Source of the DNA: Planctomycetia bacterium
GTDB lineage: Bacteria > Planctomycetota > Phycisphaerae > Phycisphaerales > SM1A02
Direction: 5' to 3'
DNA length: 64,000 nucleotides
Assembly (NCBI GenBank): GCA_005787685.1
Contig: SYAC01000014.1
Span: forward strand, 62,001-126,000
In this document: one piece after another, positions 34,866-44,587 of the stretch
Numbering within the stretch: the first letter of the stretch is position 1
Layout: every line of letters begins with the position of its first letter
The notes under the pieces: model-generated
Told to the model about the DNA's origin: nothing
What the model saw: the letters and a program-made list of their open reading frames with translations, nothing else
Databases searched by the model: none
Made by a program: the position numbers and the translations under genes

Positions 34866-35833
34866 GCACATCACCACTTCGCGCCGAAGCTTATTTAGCG
34901 CCAGAAACACTGGCACAGCTTTCGTCATTTGAATTGCGCGCACGAATGGTTGTTGAAGGCATTTCTAGCGGAATGCATTCAAGCCCTAAACAGGGAATGG
35001 CGGTTGAATTTGCGGAACATCGTCCGTACACGCCAGGCGAATCACTTCGTCATCTTGATTGGAAAATGTTTGGACGCAGCGACAAGCTGTATATAAAGCG
35101 ATACCAGCAAGAGACAAGCCTAGATGTTGTGATATTGGTTGATTGTTCAAATTCAATGAGATTTTCAACCCTGCAAACAAAAACTGGATGGGGTGGCACC
35201 GACGCTGGGCGTGCAACAAACCAGTGGACAAAATTCGACTGCGCCGCCGCAATTACGGTGGCGTTGGCGCACCTGTGCTTGCAGCAGCGTGATCGGGTTG
35301 GTCTACATATTTTTTCCGACGAAATTAAGTCGGTTGTTCGACGATCTGGAAGTCACAGGCAGTGGAAAAGTATGGTGCAGGCGCTGGCAACTGTGCCAGT
35401 GAAGGGCGTTGCCAATCTTTCGCGAGCCGTAGATCAACTCATTGCAAGCCTTGGACAACGATGTTTAATATTTGTGTTAAGCGATTTTTTGTATCCGCTT
35501 GAGAGCGCCTATGACTCCATTGCAAAATTAAAATTCAAAGGACACGACTTGGTTTTGGCACGGATTCTTGATCGTGCAGAGCTTCAATTCAAGCTTGAAG
35601 GATTACGAAGATTTGAGGACCTTGAAGGAGCCCAAGACATTGAGGCCGATGCCGACAATATTCGAGCGGCCTATCTGGAGGCCTTGCAAAAACACGACAA
35701 CGAATTGGAAAAACTCACACGAAGTTTCATGTTTGATATCTGTCGCATAGATAGCCACGAATCCGTGGGCCCACCAATTACAAATCTGCTTGGTCAGCGA
35801 GAAACCCGCAATAAACTCCGGAGGACGCGGTGA
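34862..35833 (+). CDS. DUF58 domain protein
   Basis: 323 aa starting at GTG 34862, overlapping the moxR stop by 4 nt. The DUF58 block YTPGESLRHLDWKMFGRSDKL begins near residue 57 and leads into a von Willebrand-like fold with a metal-ion-dependent adhesion motif DCSNSM and a later LSDFL. No transmembrane segment is seen. Usually the direct partner of MoxR in such operons; molecular role unknown. Confidence 0.92.
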   Translation: MSTSPLRAEAYLAPETLAQLSSFELRARMVVEGISSGMHSSPKQGMAVEFAEHRPYTPGESLRHLDWKMFGRSDKLYIKRYQQETSLDVVILVDCSNSMRFSTLQTKTGWGGTDAGRATNQWTKFDCAAAITVALAHLCLQQRDRVGLHIFSDEIKSVVRRSGSHRQWKSMVQALATVPVKGVANLSRAVDQLIASLGQRCLIFVLSDFLYPLESAYDSIAKLKFKGHDLVLARILDRAELQFKLEGLRRFEDLEGAQDIEADADNIRAAYLEALQKHDNELEKLTRSFMFDICRIDSHESVGPPITNLLGQRETRNKLRRTR

Positions 35834-37938
35834 TTTTTGAAAGCCCCATGCTTGCCCTTGCCGCCGCCGCGGCCGCGTGTATTCCAATAATTTTACATTT
35901 ATTTCTTCGCCGACCCAAGAGCACTCCGTGGGGATCAAACTTTCTTCTTCAAATTGCGCTGGCGCAACTGCAGCGACGACGCCGGCTCGACAAGTGGATT
36001 TTACTTTTGCTTCGGGTTTTGGCCATAGCACTTGTTGGCTTGGCGGCAGCCGAACCGCTTGCAAACTCATGGGTGAAACAAGAAATAAAAAAAGATCGAT
36101 GGATTATTCTTGACGATGGCGCGACCTCCGCCGAAATACAGGAAGGAGGCTCAAGTGTTTTGGATGGTTTCAAACAAAAAATAATAAAAAGTATACGGTT
36201 ACAAAACGCAGCCGAGCGTTGCGGCGTAGTGCTAGCGTCCATTCCGGCGCGCTTGCTAATAGAACCGACAACCAATCATGAAGCAGTTATCCAGGCAATT
36301 TCAAAATTGACTCCCAAAGAAGTTCCAAGCGACATACCAACCGCGTTGGAAAAGGCATTCCCCCAAATCGAAAATAAATCAATCGCTAGAAGCGTGGAGG
36401 TCTGGAGCGGGTTTCGACGGGGTAGCGTTAATTTAGATGTTGCGCTTGCAAATAATTTAATGAATCGGGCGGAACAAGTTGCGCTTACGGCAACAAAGCC
36501 GCTTCAGGAAAAATCTAAAAACGTGGCGCTTTGGAGTAGTTCATCATTTCGATCCGCGGGCGAGACCGAAGACACAAATCAACGCATTTTCCAGGTGGAA
36601 CTCAGGCGTGAGGGGGAGCTTGCGCCAAGCGCGGGCCAGGTTCTATTTCAGAACATACAAAATGAAGCGGTGTCTAAAAGTGACATGGCGTGGAATGAGG
36701 GCGTATCCGAAAAAAAACTAGAAGTTTTTGTGCGGCTCGAAAATGATCAGCAACAAGGAATTCAGGCCACGATTCCAGAAGACGCGCAGCCACTGGATAA
36801 CAAAATATATTTTTCTTTGAACACCCAGGATCATTCCAAAGTCACCATTTTGGGTCGAAAATCTCTTGAGCAAAATATAGAAAATCTACCGGCCGCAAGT
36901 TGGGTTCTTCGCGCAATCGAATCAACCGGAAAAAATGTTCAGGAAATTGACGCGCAAACAATATCAATTCGTCCCCCGCTTGCCACTGATACAGTTGTTT
37001 TAACCAGGCCAGACCTGGTTGACGAAGCAGGTTGGTCGTGGCTTCAAAAATTTGCAAGAGAGGGAGGGGTACTTGTCATTACCCCGGCGGCGCAAAGCCC
37101 CCAACAAAATTGGGCGGTCGATATTGAAAGACTTTTGCAAATTCCAATTCGGTCTCAAAAGGAAATTAAAACTGGTGAATTTAGATTCGCCAAAAAACAA
37201 CCCCGCACCGGACCGCTTGCCCTGCTTGGTGCTGAGTTGGATGTTTTGTGCGAGCCAGTCCATGTTTACAAATTTATGCCGCTTGAAACAACCGACGCCG
37301 CCGCACAGTCAGGGCTTTTATTTGAAAACGGAAGCCCAGCTATGTGTTGGGCCAAGCCAAAAAACGGAAGCGGAATCGTTGTCGTATTCGCCTTCACGCC
37401 GGATTTGTCATGGACCGACTTGCCTATTAAACCACTTATGGTTCCACTATTCCAAGAAATTGTGCGCGGTGGATATGCAATCGCTAGCGAGCAACAACAA
37501 ATACAAACAGGAAGCGCGCTTTCGTTGGGATCAATCGCAGCCGGAGGAGTTTTTATTCCACCAACACAAAGTGGATTGGGCGCAATTGAAATTGATGAGC
37601 TTGGTAAATCAAAATCATTGGTTTTGGCTCCTGGTTTTTGGACGCTTCAAAAAAGAAACGCCCCAAACAAAACATTCGCGGTCAATCTTGCGCCAATCGC
37701 CGCATCTATACAACCACTCGCGCCCAGCGCCGTTCAGGCTTGGTTTTCAACCGTGAAACCAATTCAATTTCAGGAAGACGCTCAGGAAATTTCGGCGGAT
37801 AATTCGTGGAGTGTTTCCGATCCAGTGTTCAGCGGAACATTATTTCTTTGCGCTCTCATCTGCGCGTTGATGGAATCCATACTTTCTCGCTGGGGTTCAC
37901 CAAAGCCCACGCAACAACCCATGCAAGCGGGCGCATAA
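35830..37938 (+). CDS. BatA-like membrane protein (aerotolerance-type N-terminal domain)
   Basis: 702 aa, start GTG 35830 in a 4-nt overlap with the DUF58 stop. The N-terminal BatA-type double helix is present: PMLALAAAAAACIPIILHLF, then LRRPKSTPWGSNFLL and a second hydrophobic segment to residue ~80. The long soluble part starts with a degenerate von Willebrand-like stretch (RWIILDDGA, lacking the DxSxS metal site) and a later glutamine-amidotransferase-like segment. A transmembrane helix near the C-terminus follows. It is an anchored, mostly extracytoplasmic protein. Confidence 0.82.
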   Translation: MIFESPMLALAAAAAACIPIILHLFLRRPKSTPWGSNFLLQIALAQLQRRRRLDKWILLLLRVLAIALVGLAAAEPLANSWVKQEIKKDRWIILDDGATSAEIQEGGSSVLDGFKQKIIKSIRLQNAAERCGVVLASIPARLLIEPTTNHEAVIQAISKLTPKEVPSDIPTALEKAFPQIENKSIARSVEVWSGFRRGSVNLDVALANNLMNRAEQVALTATKPLQEKSKNVALWSSSSFRSAGETEDTNQRIFQVELRREGELAPSAGQVLFQNIQNEAVSKSDMAWNEGVSEKKLEVFVRLENDQQQGIQATIPEDAQPLDNKIYFSLNTQDHSKVTILGRKSLEQNIENLPAASWVLRAIESTGKNVQEIDAQTISIRPPLATDTVVLTRPDLVDEAGWSWLQKFAREGGVLVITPAAQSPQQNWAVDIERLLQIPIRSQKEIKTGEFRFAKKQPRTGPLALLGAELDVLCEPVHVYKFMPLETTDAAAQSGLLFENGSPAMCWAKPKNGSGIVVVFAFTPDLSWTDLPIKPLMVPLFQEIVRGGYAIASEQQQIQTGSALSLGSIAAGGVFIPPTQSGLGAIEIDELGKSKSLVLAPGFWTLQKRNAPNKTFAVNLAPIAASIQPLAPSAVQAWFSTVKPIQFQEDAQEISADNSWSVSDPVFSGTLFLCALICALMESILSRWGSPKPTQQPMQAGA

Positions 37939-40229
37939 TGGAATGGATTTTACAACAACTTGGAGCTCCGCCCGCCTTGCAAGGACAGCCGTGGCATTTG
38001 ATATATGAAAATCCGGCGCCCACTTGGCTCTGGCTCGTTGGCTTTATTGTTATTTTTTTATTGCCGACCGTCTCTTACACAAACATTAGGGGCACAATCA
38101 AGGCCCGAACTCTTTTAGCAAGCCTTCGAATCATTGCACTGCTATTTGTTGCATTTATGGCCATGCAACCAGCGCTTGAGTGGCCACAAGAAAAAAGAGA
38201 ATCAGATTTTGTGGAGGTGCTTGTAGACAGCAGTTCGAGCTTGCAGGTGAAGGATTCCATAAACCAACAAGGGAGCACGGTTTCGCGTGCGGAAGTTGCA
38301 AAGAACATATTGAATGAAAAAGTGTGGGACACAATTGCGCAAGAGCACAAAATTGAATGGGTGTCCGTAACAGGCACATCACAAGTGGTGCAAGACAGGC
38401 AATCCATGCCGCAAGCGCAAGGAAATAGAACACTTCTGGCTTCCGCCCTTAGCGAAACGCTCCAAAGAAATCTAGGACGAACACTCTCAGCCGTGGTTGT
38501 TATTTCAGACGGAAGAAGCCAGGACGCCGTTCAATCCACAACCCTTCGCCAAATCCAATCACTTGGAGTACCCATATTCACAATTCCACTTGGAGATCCA
38601 AGTGGGATGAATGATCAAGCGATTCTTTCTGTTGAGGCTCCACAAAGCGGTTTTTTACTTGACCAAATTCCCATACAGGCCCAGGTTTCAACTCGAAAGC
38701 CAAACGAAAAAATCCGCGTTGTATTACGAGAGAAAGAAACACGAACAAAAATAGATGAGCAGAATGTGGTTTCCGACTCGGACGGCAAAGCAAACGTAAC
38801 ACTTATTGGTCAGGGTTCCAAAGCGGGTAGTGTGGTTTGGGAAGTTGCAACCGATGGCACGCCCGATATTGACCAGTCAAACGACACACAACGCGTGGAT
38901 ATTACCTTTGTTGATCGATCAATTCGCGTCTTATATTTAGACGGCTGGCCACGGTGGGAGTTTCGCTATATCAAAAATATTTTATTAAGAGAAAAAGGAA
39001 TTGAAAGTTCCATCATGCTTCTTTCGGCCGACCGTGATTTTGCGCAAGAAGGAACCACGCCGCTTTCTCGTCTGCCCAAGACCGAAAAAGAGTTTTCCGT
39101 ATTTGATGTCATTATTCTTGGCGATGTTCCAGCCGGATTTTTAAGCACCACCCAGCAAAAAAGCATTCAGGAACTTGTAGCCAAGCGCGGTGTTGGCTTG
39201 TTGTGGATTGCAGGAGAAAGAAGCACCCCATCAAGTTGGCGCGGCGCTCCGCTAGAAGATTTACTTCCATTCAGAGGCTCGCTTGATTTGCCGCGAATTG
39301 ATCGACCCGTGTATATGCAACCAACCGAAGCAGCCGCAAGAATAGGTCTACTTCGTCTTGGTAACCAAAAAGATATGGAGGAATCATGGCCACCAGAACT
39401 TTCATCAAGCGGTGAACCCTGGGCCAAACTTGAATGGGTTCAACGCATAGAAACACGCGATTTAAAACCAACCGCTGAAGTTTTAGCAAATGCTGTTGCG
39501 CCAAGCGATCCATCCACACCAAAAAACACAGAAACAAATGGCCCCATACCCATGGTTCTCACCATGCGCTATGGATCTGGACAAACCACCTATGTAGCAA
39601 CCGACGAAACATGGCGATGGCGCCACGGTCGCGGAGAAACACTTCCAGAAAGATTTTGGGTTCAAATCATTAGGCACTTGGCGCGCGCCGGACTTCGAAA
39701 CAGTGCGGGTATATCGCTATTGGTAGACCCCCCGCGCGCCAACACAAATCAACCGGTTCGAATTGTTGTTGATCTTGCGGGTGCAACACTAAACGATACG
39801 GTTGTTGTAGAGGCTCGATCAACGACGGGTGGAAAGACCATTGATATAACTCTGAAACCAGAGGGCGGAGACAGGTTTTCTTGCGTATGGTCGGCGCCAA
39901 GCGACGGAGCGGGCGTTTGGAAACTTAAGATTCGCCAACCGCAAGTCGCCGAATCCCCAGAAGCCAATCTAACAATTATCCAAGAAGACACGGAAAGAAT
40001 TGAAGCCCTTCCTGATCACGACTTTTTACAAAAACTAAGCGCCGCCACCAACGGACAATTTTTATCAATATTAGAAATTGACAAGTTGGAAAAATTGATA
40101 CCCAGGCGCTCGTTTATCACGCGCCAACCAATTCGAATGCCGCTTTGGAATCAATGGATATTTTACGCGTTTTTTGTGGTTGTTATCGCCACAGAATGGA
40201 TTGGCAGAAAAATTATGAAGCTGGTTTAG
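37938..40229 (+). CDS. Membrane protein with von Willebrand-like and amidotransferase-like domains
   Basis: 763 aa from the ATG at 37938, whose A is the last base of the previous TAA stop. Two N-terminal helices (about residues 30-52 and 62-85), then a von Willebrand-type region VEVLVDSSSSLQVKDS with VVVISDGRSQ, then a glutamine-amidotransferase-like fold (RVLYLDGWPRWEFRYIKN, IILGDVPAG, LLWIAGERS), and a beta domain. One helix near the C-terminus. This layout recurs in planctomycete operons with MoxR and DUF58. No catalytic residues could be assigned. Confidence 0.82.
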   Translation: MEWILQQLGAPPALQGQPWHLIYENPAPTWLWLVGFIVIFLLPTVSYTNIRGTIKARTLLASLRIIALLFVAFMAMQPALEWPQEKRESDFVEVLVDSSSSLQVKDSINQQGSTVSRAEVAKNILNEKVWDTIAQEHKIEWVSVTGTSQVVQDRQSMPQAQGNRTLLASALSETLQRNLGRTLSAVVVISDGRSQDAVQSTTLRQIQSLGVPIFTIPLGDPSGMNDQAILSVEAPQSGFLLDQIPIQAQVSTRKPNEKIRVVLREKETRTKIDEQNVVSDSDGKANVTLIGQGSKAGSVVWEVATDGTPDIDQSNDTQRVDITFVDRSIRVLYLDGWPRWEFRYIKNILLREKGIESSIMLLSADRDFAQEGTTPLSRLPKTEKEFSVFDVIILGDVPAGFLSTTQQKSIQELVAKRGVGLLWIAGERSTPSSWRGAPLEDLLPFRGSLDLPRIDRPVYMQPTEAAARIGLLRLGNQKDMEESWPPELSSSGEPWAKLEWVQRIETRDLKPTAEVLANAVAPSDPSTPKNTETNGPIPMVLTMRYGSGQTTYVATDETWRWRHGRGETLPERFWVQIIRHLARAGLRNSAGISLLVDPPRANTNQPVRIVVDLAGATLNDTVVVEARSTTGGKTIDITLKPEGGDRFSCVWSAPSDGAGVWKLKIRQPQVAESPEANLTIIQEDTERIEALPDHDFLQKLSAATNGQFLSILEIDKLEKLIPRRSFITRQPIRMPLWNQWIFYAFFVVVIATEWIGRKIMKLV

Positions 40230-40282
40230 ATCATTATTCTGAGCTTTGAAGCTCAATTGCTACGCTTTCAGCAAGGTCATAC

Positions 40283-43200
40283 ATGTCGCAAATCTCTAGA
40301 CAAATTTCAATTCTTCGACAAAGAATAATTGTCTTAAACCGTATTCAGGTGGTTGCTCTAGCCATGAGTGTTCTGGGAATTGGCCTCGCCATGGCCGGCG
40401 CTGTTGATTATGTGGTTCATTGGCCAATGGCGGGACGATTTATAATTTTTGTGTCGGGAATATTTTTAATTTATAAGGGATTTCAAAAGTGGTTTCGGCC
40501 AATCTGGAATCAAAAACCATCTCCAACCAGCGTTGCGATTCGAGTTGAGCAAATCGAACCAGGTCTGCAAGGACTTTTGGCAAGCGCAATTGATTTTGAA
40601 AATGGTGGTGTTCAAAAAAGCAACCCACTGGCTGTGGGCATCATTCAAAAAGCAAGCGCGCTTTGGAAACAAACCCGTCCAAACAAGCACATTCGCCGAT
40701 CACCGGCTATTTACGCAGTAGGAGTGGCGTGGGTTGTGGTGGGTCTGTGGTTCGCAAGTTTCTATTTGGCGCAGCAGACCACACTAACCGCCATTATTCG
40801 AACACTTGTTCCATGGAGCCAAACAGAATGGCCGCCCCGCTTATTCATTCACGCCGAAATGAGAACTTCCCATGTCGCAAAGGGGGACACGTTTATGCTG
40901 CGCGTGAAGGCCAACGAAGGACAGGATCCCAATAAATCAAGCGGCGTACTTGTGAGCGCGCGGTGTGAAACAATAGAAGCCAACGGCGAAGTCACCACCA
41001 AGACACTGGAATTAGTGGCGCAAAGCGACGGATCGTGGGAAAAACCAATTATAGCGGAAGGAAATTCAATGTCGTTTGTGTTTTTCACTGACGACACAAA
41101 AACTTCTCCAGTCAATGTTGTTGTTGTGGAACCATTAAACATTCAAAGTGCGCAACTCATCATTCAGCCTCCCACATACGCCGCAAAAAATCGGGAGAAG
41201 GTAGATATGAAATGGAATGGAGGAACCATGCCAAATTTGCCCGCGGTTCTGGCGGGCGCAACAGCAAGTTTAGACATGGATATTTCCGCCCCACTTTCAC
41301 CACCACGCGATCAGTTTGGTGAAGTTGATGCCACTTGGTTAGCACGAACAGTTGTCGCACTTGACACCAATACCAACACCGGGGTTGGGGCAATTCAATT
41401 TCGCGCCACCACACCGCAGCAATGGAATCTTTCTTGGACAATCAATAACGGTGTAGACATAGTGGTTGACCCCGCCGACGAAAACGGAATCCGCGGGCAA
41501 CAACCACTGCGAACCAGAATTCAAGTAGTTATAGATCAAGAACCCACAGTTGTGATCAGCGACCCAGAACAAGATGAGATTGTGACAAAGAACGCAAGCA
41601 TTCCAATACTCATAGAGGCAAGAGATGATCTGGCGCTTGAATCTGTTGGATTTCGAATTGATCGACAGCAACGCTCGGGCGAACCGGCGCCCAAAATAAT
41701 TCAGAACAAAGTGTCGAACACGGTCAAGTCAGAGGCCGAGCTGAAGGATGTTTTGCGACTGAATTCAATGGAACTTCAAAACGGAGACATGTTGCTTTTG
41801 CGTGGAACCGCACAGGACGCCTTTGAAAACGAAGGTAAAAAAAGAAATTCCACCCTTAGTGAGCCTAGAAAAATTCGGGTGGTCGACCAGGCAGTGTTTG
41901 AACAAAACATCCGCCAACAAACAAGCGCTCTTCGTCAAAATATTGCGCGCCTGGAAATTGGTCAAAAGGAAACAAGAAATGAAAAAGAAATCAACAACAA
42001 TATTCAATCCCAAAAAAGTGTCACCGATCGAATAGATCAGGCGCAAAAAACAACATCTCGGCTTGTGAACCGCCTGGATCGAAACGGAATGAAAGAATCG
42101 AATATCGCGCAAGCCCTTCGCGATGTTGAGCAACAGGCAACAAGGGCGGCCACTCACAGCCAAAACGCATCACAGCAGCTTCAGCAGGCATCTCAAGGAA
42201 ACAACGAGGCGCTTGAAACGGCAAAGAAGGAACAGGATGAATCGCTCCAAGCAATTCAAGCCATGCTGGACATTCTTGATCAAGATAACGACGCCGCAGG
42301 CGCGCAACGCAGGGCCGACAAGGTTTCCCAGGCAATTGATCAACATCGCAAGGAATTGCAAGAGATAGCCAAAAAAACCGCGGGTCGAATTTTGGAGGAC
42401 TTGTCAATTGATGAGAAAAAACAACTCAGTGATCAGGCGCAAAAACAAAAAGACACCGCCCAGGAAGCCCAAGCACTTGTAGAAGACCTTCAAGAGCGAG
42501 CCGAGCGAAGCAAGAAAAAGGATCCAATACAAGCCGAAGCCCTAGAAAATGCGGCGAACGAAGGCAAGAAGGGTGATGCAGCAAAAAAAATGGAGGAGGC
42601 GGCTGAGCGCAGCGAAAAAAACCAAAGTGGTGCAGCAGATGATTCCATGCAGGATGCGGCTCAGACTATTGAAAAAATTCAGAAGGCCTTAAAGGCCAAT
42701 CAAAACGCAAAGAAAGAGGAGTTAAAGAGGCGCATATCCAGTTTGGTTGAAACAATTCGTAGCCTTGTTGTGCGCGCCGAAAAGGGAAGATCGGACATAG
42801 ATGTGTTTGAGGACGCACAAGAAGATGTTCGCAAGTCAACCCAAGAAAAAGCCGAGATGTTGGCGCGCAATACCACCGCCGCCATTGAGGAATCAAAAAG
42901 TGCGGGACGATCCACTGAGGCAATTTCAAAAATATTAGAAAGAGCCAGCGACCTTGAAAACGCAGTCGTGGTGGCGCTTCGAGCCTCACCGCCGCAAATC
43001 GGCGCCGCTCAAGAGGCTTCGTCGCGCGGGCTTGAGTTGTTGAAGCAGGCGCTTGCAAAGGCGGAGGAAGTAAAACAAAAGCAGAAAGATGAAGAGGCCG
43101 AAAAAGAGCGAGATGAACTTGCAAACAAGTATCGTGAATTTGCGCGACAAGAAAAAATACTTCGGCAAGAGGTTTCAACCATTCTTTCACCAGAAGAAAT

Positions 43201-44587
43201 TGAACTTGACCGAAGAAGCGCCGCTATTTCAAGGGAGGTGGCCGAGCGCCAAAAGACACTGCGAATTCAAATTTCCAATATTCCAAATCAGTCGGAAATG
43301 GTGAAAGAATCAGCCGTGTTTGTAAAAGCACACGAATTGATTGAAGAATGGATGGGCTCTACCCAGGAACAACTCGCTCAAACAAAACCCACACCCGAAA
43401 CCGTGGCGCAGTGCGACATGGTTATTGAATCTTTGGAGGCACTGGCCAATTCACTCACTGATCCAGAACAAAAAGATGATCCGTTTGCGCAAAATCAAGA
43501 AGAGGGTGGTGGAATGGGTGGGGGAGGCGAACAAGAGAATGAGAAAAAAATTCCACCGCTTGCGGAATTACGCCTTGTGCGAGAGCTGCAAGCGCAAATT
43601 AATCGCAGAACAAAAGTGATTGAGGGCGTTGGCGCAAATTCGCCAGGCGCAACCAAGGCCATTGCTGATCTTTCCAAGCTCCAAAACGATGTACGGTTGT
43701 TGGGGGAGGAATGGGTGGACAAGATGAAAAAAATCTCTAAGCCCCCCACTTCGGGCGAAAAATTTAATCCCGTTCCTAAAGACAACTCATCCACACCAGG
43801 ATTTTCCACAAAATCTATTCATGGAGCATTCATTCGCTTTCAAGAAAAAAATAATTCAAACGCAAACACCGAACCGCCAAGCCAGGCGCCAACAAATCCA
43901 GATGCAAAAGCCGCAGAGCCCCCCAAGACACTTGATGAATTGCTCGGAATTGGTGGAGGCGGTGGAGAAAAAGCCGCCCAGGCACAGCGCAAGGAAAACC
44001 TTGAGCGTGGATTGAATGAAGAATCACTGAACGATCTTGCGGACGCTGCGTTGCAAGACATGAGGCTTGCAGAAAAACTTGTTTCAGAAGATCGCGATAT
44101 GGGCATTGGTACGCAACGCGTTCAAGCTCAAGCGCTTTCACGATTAGACGCACTTATTGACGCGGCGGTCAAGTTTGAAAAGTCATCGTCTAAAAAGTCT
44201 TCTCAAAAGAAATCTCAAAAATCTAAATCTAGTTCTCAACCTGAATCTGGGTCACAACCAAATCCAAACGGAGAAAAAAAACCAGAAGGCGAAGAATCTG
44301 AAAAAGACGGAAATTCTAAATCAAACAAGGATTCCAAGGGCGATAAAGATAAAGATGAACGCGGTGATAACAATAACGGTTCGGGTGACACAATAAATCC
44401 TCCAGAATTTGAGGATGCCCAGCTTCAAGCCGATTCAGCCATGAACGAAGATCGCGCCGAGTGGGGACGGCTTCCCCAAAGAATCCGTGAAATTATGTCG
44501 CAAAGCCGCCGCGATCGAATCAGCGCCCTCTATCAAAAGGCGACAGAAGCCTATTATCGACGCATGGCAGAGGATCGTGGACCATGA
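40283..44587 (+). CDS. Giant coiled-coil membrane protein (DUF4175-like)
   Basis: 1434 aa. Two transmembrane helices near the N-terminus (about residues 20-65) plus one near 145-170, a beta-rich extracytoplasmic part to about residue 560, then more than 500 residues of Gln/Glu/Lys/Ala-rich coiled coil, Gly-rich linkers, and a Ser/Lys/Gln/Asp-rich low-complexity tail (44176-44400) before a conserved-looking end GRLPQRIREIMSQSRRDR. It resembles DUF4175-type proteins. A 54-nt gap with a small palindrome and a TACGCT hexamer (40261-40266) precedes it, so it may also have its own promoter. Likely structural or tethering role (inference). Confidence 0.85.
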   Translation: MSQISRQISILRQRIIVLNRIQVVALAMSVLGIGLAMAGAVDYVVHWPMAGRFIIFVSGIFLIYKGFQKWFRPIWNQKPSPTSVAIRVEQIEPGLQGLLASAIDFENGGVQKSNPLAVGIIQKASALWKQTRPNKHIRRSPAIYAVGVAWVVVGLWFASFYLAQQTTLTAIIRTLVPWSQTEWPPRLFIHAEMRTSHVAKGDTFMLRVKANEGQDPNKSSGVLVSARCETIEANGEVTTKTLELVAQSDGSWEKPIIAEGNSMSFVFFTDDTKTSPVNVVVVEPLNIQSAQLIIQPPTYAAKNREKVDMKWNGGTMPNLPAVLAGATASLDMDISAPLSPPRDQFGEVDATWLARTVVALDTNTNTGVGAIQFRATTPQQWNLSWTINNGVDIVVDPADENGIRGQQPLRTRIQVVIDQEPTVVISDPEQDEIVTKNASIPILIEARDDLALESVGFRIDRQQRSGEPAPKIIQNKVSNTVKSEAELKDVLRLNSMELQNGDMLLLRGTAQDAFENEGKKRNSTLSEPRKIRVVDQAVFEQNIRQQTSALRQNIARLEIGQKETRNEKEINNNIQSQKSVTDRIDQAQKTTSRLVNRLDRNGMKESNIAQALRDVEQQATRAATHSQNASQQLQQASQGNNEALETAKKEQDESLQAIQAMLDILDQDNDAAGAQRRADKVSQAIDQHRKELQEIAKKTAGRILEDLSIDEKKQLSDQAQKQKDTAQEAQALVEDLQERAERSKKKDPIQAEALENAANEGKKGDAAKKMEEAAERSEKNQSGAADDSMQDAAQTIEKIQKALKANQNAKKEELKRRISSLVETIRSLVVRAEKGRSDIDVFEDAQEDVRKSTQEKAEMLARNTTAAIEESKSAGRSTEAISKILERASDLENAVVVALRASPPQIGAAQEASSRGLELLKQALAKAEEVKQKQKDEEAEKERDELANKYREFARQEKILRQEVSTILSPEEIELDRRSAAISREVAERQKTLRIQISNIPNQSEMVKESAVFVKAHELIEEWMGSTQEQLAQTKPTPETVAQCDMVIESLEALANSLTDPEQKDDPFAQNQEEGGGMGGGGEQENEKKIPPLAELRLVRELQAQINRRTKVIEGVGANSPGATKAIADLSKLQNDVRLLGEEWVDKMKKISKPPTSGEKFNPVPKDNSSTPGFSTKSIHGAFIRFQEKNNSNANTEPPSQAPTNPDAKAAEPPKTLDELLGIGGGGGEKAAQAQRKENLERGLNEESLNDLADAALQDMRLAEKLVSEDRDMGIGTQRVQAQALSRLDALIDAAVKFEKSSSKKSSQKKSQKSKSSSQPESGSQPNPNGEKKPEGEESEKDGNSKSNKDSKGDKDKDERGDNNNGSGDTINPPEFEDAQLQADSAMNEDRAEWGRLPQRIREIMSQSRRDRISALYQKATEAYYRRMAEDRGP

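Noticed and set aside
42120-43120. Tandem DNA repeat or CRISPR-like array in the coiled-coil gene
   Set aside because: Repetition is at the amino-acid composition level (Gln/Glu/Lys/Ala); no regularly spaced identical DNA units were seen.
42666-43190. 174-aa antisense frame in the giant coiled-coil gene
   Set aside because: Phe/Leu-rich translation is the expected reverse of Lys/Glu/Gln codons, so it is a composition artefact.
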